A stretch of DNA of 18,480 nt. Source: an uncultured Methanobrevibacter sp. (lineage in GTDB: Archaea; Methanobacteriota; Methanobacteria; Methanobacteriales; Methanobacteriaceae). The stretch spans positions 1-18,480 of the forward strand of contig CAJOMK010000016.1 in assembly GCA_905235495.1 (NCBI GenBank), read 5' to 3'. The translations under genes and the position numbers were made by a program. Below the pieces are notes generated by a model. The model was not told the origin of the DNA and searched no databases. It saw only the letters and a program-made list of their open reading frames with translations. This document shows, one piece after another, positions 1 to 6,560 of this stretch (its first letter is position 1; each line of letters begins with the position of its first letter).

Positions 1-97
1 TTATGCTAGAACAACTGATAAGAATGGTATGGTAAGTCTGACCATTAATGCGGCAGCAGGTAAAACTTATGCATTGAAATATGCATTTGCTGGTGAT
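1..97 (+). repeat. Exact 97-bp direct repeat inside surface-protein gene, copy 1
   Basis: Positions 1-97 are identical to 277-373, an offset of 276 bp or 92 codons. It encodes the end of one Ig-like repeat unit. The match stops at GGTGAT, where copy 1 continues with another repeat unit and copy 2 enters the linker to the transglutaminase domain. The match may extend upstream of the window. Confidence 0.95.
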
Positions 98-931
98 GAC
101 TATTATTTCGCATCCAGCGGTTCTGTAAATCTTAAGGTTCAGTCTAAAACTACTATTAGTGGTTCTGGAAGTACCATCATTAAGGGTAACGTTTATAAGG
201 TTTACTTAAAGGATGCAGATGGTAATCCTTTGGTAAATAAAAAGATTACATTTATATTTGGGCCAGACAGTTCTACTTATGCTAGAACAACTGATAAGAA
301 TGGTATGGTAAGTCTGACCATTAATGCGGCAGCAGGTAAAACTTATGCATTGAAATATGCATTTGCTGGTGATCTTGCATCAAATGAATCTGTAAATTTA
401 AAGGTTAATGTTCCTCGCGGTAATGCATCACAATACAAGAAAGGATTGAATGAGATTGAAAGTCTTAGTGATGCAGAGCTTGCTAAATATTTGAAGTCTT
501 CTGGCTATGATGCCATAACTTCTGCTATACAGACTTTAGCAAACAAGTTAACTTCCAGTAAAACTTCCACATGGGACAAGGCAACAGCAATCTTCAACTA
601 TGTAAGGGATAATATTGCTTACAGTTATTATTCAAACAGTCAAAAAGGTGCTGCTAAAACCTTAAGCAGTGGTACTGGAAATTGTTGTGACCAAGCTAAC
701 TTGGTTGTAGCTCTCTGTAGGGCTGCAGGAATACCTGCAAGATTTTCCCATGCTAAAAACTGTAAGTTCAACAGTGGTTTAGTAACTGGACACGTATGGG
801 CTCAAATATACATTGATGGTGTTTGGTATACTGCCGATGCAACCAGTAAAAGCAATGGATTAGGTAATATCAAGAATTGGAACACTAATTCATTTACTAA
901 CTTAAATCAGTATATACACTTGCCTTTTTAA
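2..931 (+). CDS. Surface adhesin-like protein with Ig-like repeats and C-terminal transglutaminase-like domain (5' partial)
   Basis: The reading frame is open from the window edge, so the true start and any signal peptide lie upstream. The visible part has a beta-sandwich, Ig-like repeat with a 92-residue period; the segment around VSLTINAAAGKTYALKYAFAGD occurs twice. A transglutaminase-like (papain-fold) domain follows and runs to the C-terminus. The likely catalytic triad is Cys in TGNCCDQAN (codon 683-685), His in GHVWAQIY (791-793) and Asp in YTADAT (836-838). Methanobrevibacter genomes encode many large secreted adhesin-like proteins with such repeats, and some carry this protease/crosslinker domain. 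Attachment to or processing of the pseudomurein wall or host/partner surfaces is inference. No C-terminal membrane anchor is present, so retention would depend on the missing N-terminus or on the repeats. Confidence 0.85.
   Translation, partial: YARTTDKNGMVSLTINAAAGKTYALKYAFAGDDYYFASSGSVNLKVQSKTTISGSGSTIIKGNVYKVYLKDADGNPLVNKKITFIFGPDSSTYARTTDKNGMVSLTINAAAGKTYALKYAFAGDLASNESVNLKVNVPRGNASQYKKGLNEIESLSDAELAKYLKSSGYDAITSAIQTLANKLTSSKTSTWDKATAIFNYVRDNIAYSYYSNSQKGAAKTLSSGTGNCCDQANLVVALCRAAGIPARFSHAKNCKFNSGLVTGHVWAQIYIDGVWYTADATSKSNGLGNIKNWNTNSFTNLNQYIHLPF
277..373 (+). repeat. Exact 97-bp direct repeat inside surface-protein gene, copy 2
   Basis: This is the second copy of the segment at 1-97, in the same reading frame. 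Identity at third codon positions points to recent duplication or gene conversion between repeat units rather than protein-level selection alone. Confidence 0.95.
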
Positions 932-950
932 ATTAAAAGATAAATTAAAA

Positions 951-999
951 AGATTTAGGATCTTCCCTAAATCTATCTTTCTGTTTTTTTTATTTTTTT
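951..999 (+). terminator. Hairpin plus T-run terminator of the surface-protein gene
   Basis: The arm AGATTTAGG (951-959) pairs with CCTAAATCT (966-974) across a 6-nt loop. T-rich sequence follows from about 983. It lies 20 nt after the stop codon. Confidence 0.75.
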
Positions 1000-1386
1000 A
1001 AGTATATTATTTTTGATTTTTTTATTTTTTCAATATTATTTTTTAAATTTTTGAATTTTCATTAATTTCAATAATAATGTTTATAATTTTTTTATTATTC
1101 TTTCAAATTTTTAACTCCTTTCTGAGAGCATATTTTTTCTGATTTTATTAATATTTTTCTTTTAATCTTTGATTTTTTTTATATTTTTTAATCATTTCTT
1201 AATTAGTATAATATTTTTTAATAAAATTTTGATATTTTTTATATTTTTTTGTTAAGATTTGATTTGAAAAATAGATTATATTTTTTATAAATTATTACTA
1301 GAATTATGTAAATATTATCAAATTTTAAGCATTTTGATAGATATATTTATATATTAGGAAATATACAATTATTATTATAAAAATTT
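1000..1386. other. A+T-rich intergenic spacer upstream of the histone gene
   Basis: The spacer is T-rich on the + strand with no credible coding frame. Apart from the promoter-like TATA sequence near 1343-1355, I see no RNA gene or repeat of note. Confidence 0.6.
1343..1355 (+). promoter_or_regulatory. Probable TATA box of the histone gene
   Basis: The sequence ATTTATATATTA lies about 45-55 bp before the ATG at 1399. That fits an archaeal TATA box with a start of transcription near 1375 and a short leader. Inferred from position and composition only. Confidence 0.5.
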
Positions 1387-1398
1387 GAGGTGTTAAAT

Positions 1399-1596
1399 AT
1401 GGAATTACCAATCGCTCCTATCGGAAGAATATTAAAAAATGCTGGTGCTGAAAGAGTAGCTGATGCAGCTAAAGAAGAATTAGTTGAAGCAATCGAAGAA
1501 TACGGAAACGAAATTGCTCAAAAAGCAGTTAACTTTGCACGCCATGCAGGTAGAAAAACTGTAAAAGCTGAAGACATTAAATTAGCAATTAAATAA
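1399..1596 (+). CDS. Archaeal histone (HMf/HMt type)
   Basis: This is a 65-residue histone-fold protein starting MELPIAPIGRILKNAGAERV and containing the family hallmarks RHAGRKTVKAEDI. It binds and wraps DNA as dimers and longer chromatin fibres. ATG 1399 is chosen over the upstream GTG at 1390 because GAGGTG (1387-1392) is a well placed Shine-Dalgarno sequence and MELPIAPIGR is the usual family N-terminus. The protein ends at DIKLAIK, a few residues shorter than HMf-type histones, which commonly have three or so more C-terminal residues. It is monocistronic, with its own TATA-like box and a strong terminator. In Methanothermobacter a histone gene also precedes the L7Ae cluster. Confidence 0.95.
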   Translation: MELPIAPIGRILKNAGAERVADAAKEELVEAIEEYGNEIAQKAVNFARHAGRKTVKAEDIKLAIK

Positions 1597-1627
1597 GTTT
1601 GCTGTTTAATATTTTCGTTTGAGATTT

Positions 1628-1662
1628 AGATTAAAGTAATTTTTTTACTTTAATCTTTTTCT
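1628..1662 (+). terminator. Strong histone-gene terminator hairpin
   Basis: AGATTAAAGTAA (1628-1639) pairs perfectly over 12 bp with TTACTTTAATCT (1645-1656). The loop is five T residues and TTTT follows. Confidence 0.8.
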
Positions 1663-2233
1663 TATGACTTTATACGAATTCCTTTTTTATTTTTTATTAT
1701 AATTTTAAAATCTGATTAATTATAAGCAGATTTCTCTTTTTTTAGCCTATTTTTCTAATAACATTTATATACTATAATTTACATATTTTATTGTGTCTAG
1801 TTCTCTAGAATTTATTTCATTAATACTAAATTGAAAAATTTTATATTATTAGCTAATTTTACTTAAACTAATAATATTCATTGAAAATATTAAACTAAAA
1901 TAAAATCGTTTTTTTAAAATTTATTTTAGGCTTTATTATTTAGTGATGTGAATATAATATTTAGAGTTATAGATTAAAACTTTAAATCTGTAATTATAAT
2001 CGAATATCAAGCTTATATAAGCGAACTTTTTACAAAATATTATATTTTTATTAAGTTTTATCTATAATTGATAAATTATTATTTATTGATTGATTCGTTG
2101 ATTAATCTATTGATATATTAATTATTTGATTGTTAATTGTTATTTGGTTGTTTTTACTGATTTTTTTTTATAGTGAATTGTCTGAAATGGACAGTTTCGC
2201 TGTTTTAATTATTATAATTGTATTATCGTATAT
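1663..2233. other. Long A+T-rich spacer with promoter-like and palindromic sequences before rpl7ae
   Basis: No convincing protein frame is present. Visible structure: a TATA-like TTTATATA near 1764-1771, a perfect palindrome GCTTATATAAGC at 2011-2022, and two mutually exclusive 4-bp pairings around 2179-2203 (TGTC/GACA versus ACAG/CTGT), the second followed by TTTT. These could mark a small untranslated transcript or distal promoter elements of the ribosomal operon, but nothing here identifies a known RNA family. Confidence 0.4.
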
Positions 2234-2254
2234 CGAAATTTAAAAAAAATATGG
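2234..2254 (+). promoter_or_regulatory. Probable BRE/TATA element of the rpl7ae operon
   Basis: CGAAATTTAAAAAAAATATG resembles an archaeal BRE plus TATA box. It lies about 70-85 bp before the start codon and would place transcription start near 2268-2275, so the mRNA would begin just before the hairpin at 2280-2302. Confidence 0.45.
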
Positions 2255-2279
2255 ATTTCATTACAGTTATAATATTTGC

Positions 2280-2302
2280 CGATGGATGGCAAAAGCCAGA
2301 TG
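2280..2302 (+). promoter_or_regulatory. Candidate kink-turn in the L7Ae mRNA leader (autoregulatory site)
   Basis: TGGC (2287-2290) pairs with GCCA (2295-2298) around an AAAA loop. GA (2285-2286) lies immediately 5' of this stem and GA (2299-2300) immediately 3', giving the tandem sheared G.A/A.G layout of a kink-turn. ATG (2282-2284) would be the three-nucleotide bulge. The opposite helix would be G2281.T2301 and C2280-G2302, then weak. The Shine-Dalgarno GGAGGT (2308-2313) follows directly. L7Ae binds kink-turns, and L7Ae autoregulation through a leader kink-turn has been reported in other archaea. The short second helix is the main doubt. Confidence 0.6.
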
Positions 2303-2320
2303 AAAAAGGAGGTAAATTAT

Positions 2321-2689
2321 ATGGCAAACATTTATGTAAAATTTGATACACCTGAAGAAATCGCTAACAAAGTAGAAGAAGCTTTAGAAGTAGCACAAGA
2401 TACTGGTAAAGTAGCAAAAGGAACTAACGAAGTAACTAAATTCATCGAAAGAGGAAACGCAGCTTTAGTCGTTATCGCAGAAGATGTTGATCCTGCAGAA
2501 ATCGTTGCTCACATTCCTGTTCTTGCTGAAGAAAAAGAAATTCCTTACGTATACTTAGCTACCAAAGATAAAGTTGGTGCAGCTGCTGGTTTAAGTGTTG
2601 GAACTGCTTCCGCTTGTATCGTAGATGCTGGAGATGCTGCAGACTTAGTAGCAGAAGTTGTTGAAAAAGTTGCAGAACTTAAAGAATAA
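2321..2689 (+). CDS. rpl7ae: Ribosomal protein L7Ae / kink-turn binding protein
   Basis: This is a 122-residue member of the L7Ae/L30e/S12e family, close to the usual archaeal length. It starts MANIYVKFDTPEEIANKVEE and shows the RNA-contact region KGTNEVTKFIERG, followed by AALVVIAEDVDPAEIVAHIP, YVYLATKDKVGAAAGL and TASACIV. It is a 50S subunit protein and also the kink-turn binding core of box C/D and H/ACA sRNPs and archaeal RNase P. ATG 2321 is chosen because GGAGGT (2308-2313) precedes it at the normal distance; an in-frame TTG at 2276 would place the leader hairpin inside the coding region. It is the first gene of the operon with rps28e, rpl24e and ndk, and is probably autoregulated by the leader kink-turn. 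Confidence 0.96.
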   Translation: MANIYVKFDTPEEIANKVEEALEVAQDTGKVAKGTNEVTKFIERGNAALVVIAEDVDPAEIVAHIPVLAEEKEIPYVYLATKDKVGAAAGLSVGTASACIVDAGDAADLVAEVVEKVAELKE

Positions 2690-2742
2690 GTATTGCACTG
2701 TTTAGAAGATTTTTATCTTCACTTTAATTAACAGGTGATAAT

Positions 2743-2949
2743 ATGGAAGAAGGAAGTCCAGCTGAAGTTATTGAAGTTCTTCATAGAACTGGAATGACTG
2801 GAGAAATCATGCAAGTAAAATGCAGAATTCTTGATGGAAGAGATAAAGGAAGAATTTTAACAAGAAATATCATGGGTCCTGTACGTGAAGGCGATATTTT
2901 AATGTTACTCGACACAATCAGAGAAGCTAAGGAGATTAGAACTCCATAA
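2743..2949 (+). CDS. rps28e: 30S ribosomal protein S28e
   Basis: This 68-residue protein shows the conserved S28e core: PAEVIEVLHRTGMTGEIMQV, RILDGRDKGRILTRN and a C-terminal LMLLDTIREAKEIR. It is a small OB-fold protein of the 30S subunit near the mRNA exit region. It begins at ATG 2743 with GGTGAT at 2732-2737 as ribosome-binding site, 53 nt after rpl7ae. No independent promoter or terminator is evident between the two genes, so co-transcription is likely. The length is normal for the family. Confidence 0.96.
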   Translation: MEEGSPAEVIEVLHRTGMTGEIMQVKCRILDGRDKGRILTRNIMGPVREGDILMLLDTIREAKEIRTP

Positions 2950-2992
2950 TAACGTAAGTTATTAGGGCTTATAAATTAGAAGGTGTTTTAAC

Positions 2993-3151
2993 ATGAGAAC
3001 TTGTTCATTCTGTGGTAAAGAAATAGAAGAAGGTACTGGAAAAATGTATGTTAAAAAAGACGGTTCCATCTATTTCTTCTGTAGTAGTAAATGTGAAAAA
3101 AATATGATAAAACTTGGTAGAGTACCAAGAAAAGTTAAATGGGTTAAATAA
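2993..3151 (+). CDS. rpl24e: 50S ribosomal protein L24e
   Basis: This is a 52-residue zinc-finger ribosomal protein reading MRTCSFCGKEIEEGTGKMYV and ending GRVPRKVKWVK. The zinc ligands are CxxC at residues 4 and 7 and CxxxC (CSSKC) at residues 30 and 34. ATG 2993 follows AAGGTG (2980-2985). Its TAA stop shares one base with the ndk start (TAATG at 3149-3153), so the two are probably translationally coupled. In Methanothermobacter and relatives L24e also sits between S28e and nucleoside diphosphate kinase. Confidence 0.95.
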   Translation: MRTCSFCGKEIEEGTGKMYVKKDGSIYFFCSSKCEKNMIKLGRVPRKVKWVK

Positions 3152-3603
3152 TGATTGAAAGAAGCTTTGTTATGATGAAACCTGATGCGGTATCTAGACA
3201 TTTAATGGGTCAAATTTTAAGCCGTTTTGAAAATAAAGGTCTCAAAATTGTTGCTATGAAATTAAGACAAATTGACGAAGATTTAGCTAAAGAGCATTAT
3301 GGTGAACACGCTGAAAAACCATTCTTTAATGGTTTAGTTGAATATATCACTTCTTCTCCTGCATTAACTATGGTTATTGAAGGTGACGACGCAATTTCAG
3401 TAATTAGAAAAATGGTAGGAGCAACCAATCCTAAAGAAGCAGATATTGGAACCATTAGAGGAGATTTCGGTATGGATACTGGAAGAAACATTATCCATGC
3501 ATCCGATGCACCTGAATCTGCTAAAAGAGAAATTGCTCTTTTCTTTGATGAAGAAGAAATTTGCGATTATTCTATGTCTGATAACGCTTGGATTTACGAA
3601 TAG
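3151..3603 (+). CDS. ndk: Nucleoside diphosphate kinase
   Basis: This 150-residue enzyme transfers the gamma phosphate of a nucleoside triphosphate to a nucleoside diphosphate via a phosphohistidine. The signature NIIHASDAPESA contains the catalytic His at about residue 116. Also visible are the N-terminal MIERSFVMMKPDAV, the nucleotide-site GATNPKEADIGTIRGDFG and the conserved Lys in MMKPDAV. Length and motifs are intact. The start overlaps the rpl24e stop by one base; the RBS would lie inside rpl24e, suggesting reinitiation. It closes the ribosomal operon, with a hairpin across its stop codon. Confidence 0.97.
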   Translation: MIERSFVMMKPDAVSRHLMGQILSRFENKGLKIVAMKLRQIDEDLAKEHYGEHAEKPFFNGLVEYITSSPALTMVIEGDDAISVIRKMVGATNPKEADIGTIRGDFGMDTGRNIIHASDAPESAKREIALFFDEEEICDYSMSDNAWIYE

Positions 3604-3625
3604 ATTCAAAATCTATTAATTTTCG
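3599..3625 (+). terminator. Possible terminator overlapping the ndk stop codon
   Basis: AATAGATT (3599-3606) pairs with AATCTATT (3610-3617) around a CAA loop, and AATTTTC follows. The T-run is weak, so this could be only partial termination before infB. Confidence 0.45.
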
Positions 3626-3756
3626 ATTATTGAATGGTAATATTCGTTGTCTATAATCATTAGCTATATTTAGCTTAATATTGGTTGAAATTATATTTGT
3701 TAAATTTATTGAATTTGTTTGATTTATTGAATTATTAAATTGTGAGTGGAGTAAAA

Positions 3757-5547
3757 ATGAAGATTAGATCCCCAATTGTATCTGTATTAGGTCATGTAGA
3801 CCATGGTAAAACTACCTTATTGGATTATATCAGAGGAAGTACTGTAGCTGATAGGGAAGCAGGCGGTATTACCCAACACATTGGAGCTACTGAAATACCA
3901 ATAGATACAATAAATGAAATTTGTGGAGATTTTATAGCTCGTTTATCAATTAAAGATACAATTCCAGGTTTATTTTTTGTAGATACTCCAGGGCATGCTG
4001 CATTTACATCACTTCGTAAACGTGGTGGAGCTTTAGCTGATTTAGCTATTTTAATTGTTGACATAAATGAAGGTTTTAAACCTCAAACCTATGAGGCAAT
4101 TAATATTTTAAAGATGTATAAAACTCCATTTATTGTTGTAGCTAATAAAATTGATAGGATCTTTGGATGGGATATTCATGAAGGTGCTTCCTTTATGGAA
4201 AGTTTTAAAGAGCAAGCTCCAAGTGTACAAACTGAATTGGATTTAAAGGTTTATGAGCTTGTAGGTAAATTGCATGAAGAAAGATTCCAATCCGAAAGAT
4301 TTGATAGAGTAAGTGATTTTGCAAGCCAAATTACAATCATTCCAATATGCGCAAAATCTGGTGAAGGTATTATTGAGCTTATTGTCATGTTATTAGGTTT
4401 AGCTCAAGAATATTTGACAGAACAATTGGAAATCAACGAAGATGCTCCTGCTAAAGGAACTGTCCTTGAAGTCAAGGAGGAAACAGGTCTTGGTGTAACT
4501 GTTGACAGTATCATCTATGATGGTGTTCTCCGTGATGGGGATGAAATAACTTTGATGGATGCAAACAATGTTGTAAAGACCAAAATCAGATCTATCTTAA
4601 GGCCTCTCCCTTTTGAAGAGATGAGAGATTCCAAAAAGAAATTCAAAAAGGTCGATGAGGTTGTTGCGGCAGCAGGTATCAAGATAGCTGCTCCAAATCT
4701 TGATGATGTTGTTTCAGGTTCTCCACTTAGGGTATTAAGTGATGAAGAGGACGTTGAGGCAGAATTATTAAAAGAATTGGAAGACATTACCGTTGACACT
4801 GATGATGAAGGATTATTTGTTAAGGCAGATACATTAGGTTCACTTGAAGCGGTTGTTCATTTGCTTAAGGAAATGGATATTCCAATCAGATCTGCAGAAA
4901 TTGGGGATGTGAACAAAAGGGATGTTATTGACGCATCCATTGCTAAAGATGAAAATATCGAACATGGTGTAATTATTGCATTCAATGTAAAGATACATCC
5001 TAAGGCTGAAGTCGATTTAAATAATTCAGGGGTTAAACTCTTTAAAGGTGATGTGATTTATCAAATTACCGAAGATTATGAAGCTTGGGCTCTTGAGAGA
5101 AAAGAAGCTCAGAAAAAGCAATGGCTTGAAGCGATTATCAAACCTGCTAAATTCATGATACTTCCAAAATTGATATTTAGGCAAAGCAAACCTGCAATCT
5201 GCGGTATTGAAGTGGAAGCAGGAACTGTAAAACAAGGCTATGCATTGATGAATGCAAATGGTGATTATGTAGGTACCATTGCAAGTATGGAAGATAAGGG
5301 TGAAACATTACCTGCAATTTCAAGAGGTCAAAGAGTTGCTATGGCTATCGATGACGCTGTGGCAGGAAAGGACTTTGAAGAAGGGGATACCTTATATGTG
5401 GATATTCCTGAAAATCATTATAAGACCTTGGAAAGGGAGTTTAAGGATAAATTGGATGAAGATGAATTCATGGTCCTTGACGAAATCTTAGAGATTAAAT
5501 GTAAGAAAGATAGAAATTGGGGTAAATTAGGTCTTTTCGAATATTAA
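3757..5547 (+). CDS. infB: Translation initiation factor aIF5B (bacterial IF2-like GTPase)
   Basis: This 596-residue GTPase promotes subunit joining and initiator tRNA placement. G-domain motifs: G1 GHVDHGKT (residues 12-19), G3 DTPGH (76-80), G4 NKID (130-133), G5 CAKSGEG (198-204). Domain II begins near DAPAKGTVLEVKEETGLG, then the alpha/beta domain III (VKADTLGSLEAVVHLLKEM) and C-terminal domain IV (FRQSKPAICGIEVEAGTVKQ). Length is normal and there is no intein, unlike some archaeal homologues. ATG 3757 is preferred over GTG 3742 because GGAG (3748-3751) lies just before it and MKIRSPIVSVLGHVDHGKTT matches the family N-terminus; GTG 3742 would add five residues. The 153-nt gap after ndk suggests its own promoter or read-through. 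Confidence 0.95.
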   Translation: MKIRSPIVSVLGHVDHGKTTLLDYIRGSTVADREAGGITQHIGATEIPIDTINEICGDFIARLSIKDTIPGLFFVDTPGHAAFTSLRKRGGALADLAILIVDINEGFKPQTYEAINILKMYKTPFIVVANKIDRIFGWDIHEGASFMESFKEQAPSVQTELDLKVYELVGKLHEERFQSERFDRVSDFASQITIIPICAKSGEGIIELIVMLLGLAQEYLTEQLEINEDAPAKGTVLEVKEETGLGVTVDSIIYDGVLRDGDEITLMDANNVVKTKIRSILRPLPFEEMRDSKKKFKKVDEVVAAAGIKIAAPNLDDVVSGSPLRVLSDEEDVEAELLKELEDITVDTDDEGLFVKADTLGSLEAVVHLLKEMDIPIRSAEIGDVNKRDVIDASIAKDENIEHGVIIAFNVKIHPKAEVDLNNSGVKLFKGDVIYQITEDYEAWALERKEAQKKQWLEAIIKPAKFMILPKLIFRQSKPAICGIEVEAGTVKQGYALMNANGDYVGTIASMEDKGETLPAISRGQRVAMAIDDAVAGKDFEEGDTLYVDIPENHYKTLEREFKDKLDEDEFMVLDEILEIKCKKDRNWGKLGLFEY

Positions 5548-5549
5548 TA

Positions 5550-5645
5550 TCAATTCATCAAGTATCAAATAATTGATCAATTAAAACAAATTGATCAAAT
5601 AAATCAAATATTAATCAAATAAATCTAATAATCAATCAAATATTT
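5550..5645. repeat. Phased ATCAAA-rich repeats and palindromes upstream of rps6e
   Basis: A perfect palindrome AATTGATCAATT (5571-5582) is followed 18 bp later by the near copy AATTGATCAAAT (5589-5600). ATCAAATAAATC occurs at 5594-5605 and again at 5614-5625, 20 bp apart. The stretch lies upstream of the TATA-like element at 5674-5684. It could be an upstream regulatory site or simple low-complexity drift. Confidence 0.5.
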
Positions 5646-5673
5646 AACTAAAATTAATTTCATAATTAATTTC

Positions 5674-5684
5674 ACATATATTTA
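5674..5684 (+). promoter_or_regulatory. Probable TATA box of rps6e
   Basis: ACATATATTTA lies about 70 bp upstream of the start, matching the archaeal TATA consensus in composition. Confidence 0.45.
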
Positions 5685-5750
5685 AGATTATAGAATAAAT
5701 ACTAGAGATTAAGGGAGATTAAATTCCTAAAAATAAAAGGAGGAATTTTA

Positions 5751-6140
5751 TTGGCATTTAAAATTGTTGTATCTGATAAGGAATTAAGTTATCAATTAGA
5801 AGTTGATGATGCAAAACAATTAAACGGTTTAAAAATCGGTGAAGAATTCGATGGTCAAATCGTTGGTTTAGATGGCTACACTTTAAAAATCACTGGTGGT
5901 AGTGACAAAAACGGTTTCACTATGAAAAAAGACGTTGATGGTCCTATAAGAATCAAAAGTCTTTTAACCGGTGGAATAGGCTACAAACCTAAAGCTAATG
6001 GTGTTAAAAGAAGAAAAACTGTCAGAGGAAACACTATCTCTGAAGATATTGTCCAAATCAACACTATTGTTGCTAAAGCAGGCAACAAATCCATATCTGA
6101 TATCTTAAATCCTGAAGAAGAAGGAGAAGCAGAAGAATAA
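5751..6140 (+). CDS. rps6e: 30S ribosomal protein S6e
   Basis: This 129-residue protein reads MAFKIVVSDKELSYQLEVDD and shows the S6e core: IGEEFDGQIVGLDGYTLKIT, GGSDKNGFTMKKDVDGP and GVKRRKTVRGNTISEDIVQIN. The length is usual for archaeal S6e, which lacks the long eukaryotic C-terminal tail. The start is TTG 5751: GGAGG (5739-5743) is optimally spaced and translation from it gives the family N-terminus; no in-frame ATG would serve. The C-terminus is acidic (EEEGEAEE). It appears to be its own transcription unit, with a TATA-like box upstream and duplicated terminators downstream. In Methanothermobacter rps6e also lies between infB and the aIF2-gamma gene. Confidence 0.96.
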   Translation: MAFKIVVSDKELSYQLEVDDAKQLNGLKIGEEFDGQIVGLDGYTLKITGGSDKNGFTMKKDVDGPIRIKSLLTGGIGYKPKANGVKRRKTVRGNTISEDIVQINTIVAKAGNKSISDILNPEEEGEAEE

Positions 6141-6169
6141 TCAGATAGCTTAATGATAAATGAAATTTA

Positions 6170-6195
6170 TAATGAACCTTTTCATTATCATTTTT
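6170..6195 (+). terminator. rps6e terminator, copy 1 of a duplicated element
   Basis: TAATGAA (6170-6176) pairs with TTCATTA (6181-6187) around CCTT, and TCATTTTT follows. The whole 26-nt element is repeated exactly at 6214-6239. Confidence 0.7.
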
Positions 6196-6213
6196 CATTC
6201 ATTTTGAAATCTG

Positions 6214-6239
6214 TAATGAACCTTTTCATTATCATTTTT
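6214..6239 (+). terminator. rps6e terminator, copy 2
   Basis: An exact copy of 6170-6195, 44 bp downstream, again a 7-bp hairpin with CCTT loop and a T-rich tail. Tandem hairpins would make a two-step stop. Confidence 0.7.
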
Positions 6240-6560
6240 GTTTTTCATTTAAAAAAATTATTATTTATTATTAAAATTTTCAAATTTATATTATATTTTA
6301 TTATTATCAATTTTAAAGTTAAAAATCATGTTTATATTAATATTGAATTATAAATATGATTTCAATTTAAAAAATAAGAGAATTTATTAAAGATTTATAA
6401 GTATGATTCAATATTAATTATAAATTTTCATTAATAGTTATTATATTCATTAATTAATTCAAATCCTTTATTAATTTAAATTCATTTATTAATTAAAATT
6501 TATTAATTAATTCAAAATTATTTCCTATAAAAAACTATAAAAAAATTAAAGGTGTAATCT
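6240..6560. other. A+T-rich spacer and leader of the aIF2-gamma gene
   Basis: No credible gene lies here; the open frame across 6153-6353 is low-complexity Phe/Ile/Lys translation of A+T-rich DNA. A TATA-like TTTATAAG is at about 6395-6402. ATTAATTAATTCAAA occurs exactly twice, at 6449-6463 and 6502-6516. The role of the repeat is unknown. Confidence 0.45.

Noticed and set aside
2276..2320. TTG start giving L7Ae 15 extra residues
   Set aside because: The GGAGGT site and family N-terminus support ATG 2321; the extension would cover the hairpin and Shine-Dalgarno region.
3297..3609. Minus-strand open frames over ndk
   Set aside because: They are antisense shadows of a clear nucleoside diphosphate kinase gene and match no family.
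4515..4799. 94-codon minus-strand frame within infB
   Set aside because: It is a Ser-rich shadow of the infB coding pattern with no independent start signal.
6153..6353. 66-codon open frame after rps6e
   Set aside because: Its translation is Phe/Ile/Lys low complexity, it spans the duplicated terminator hairpins and it has no ribosome-binding site.
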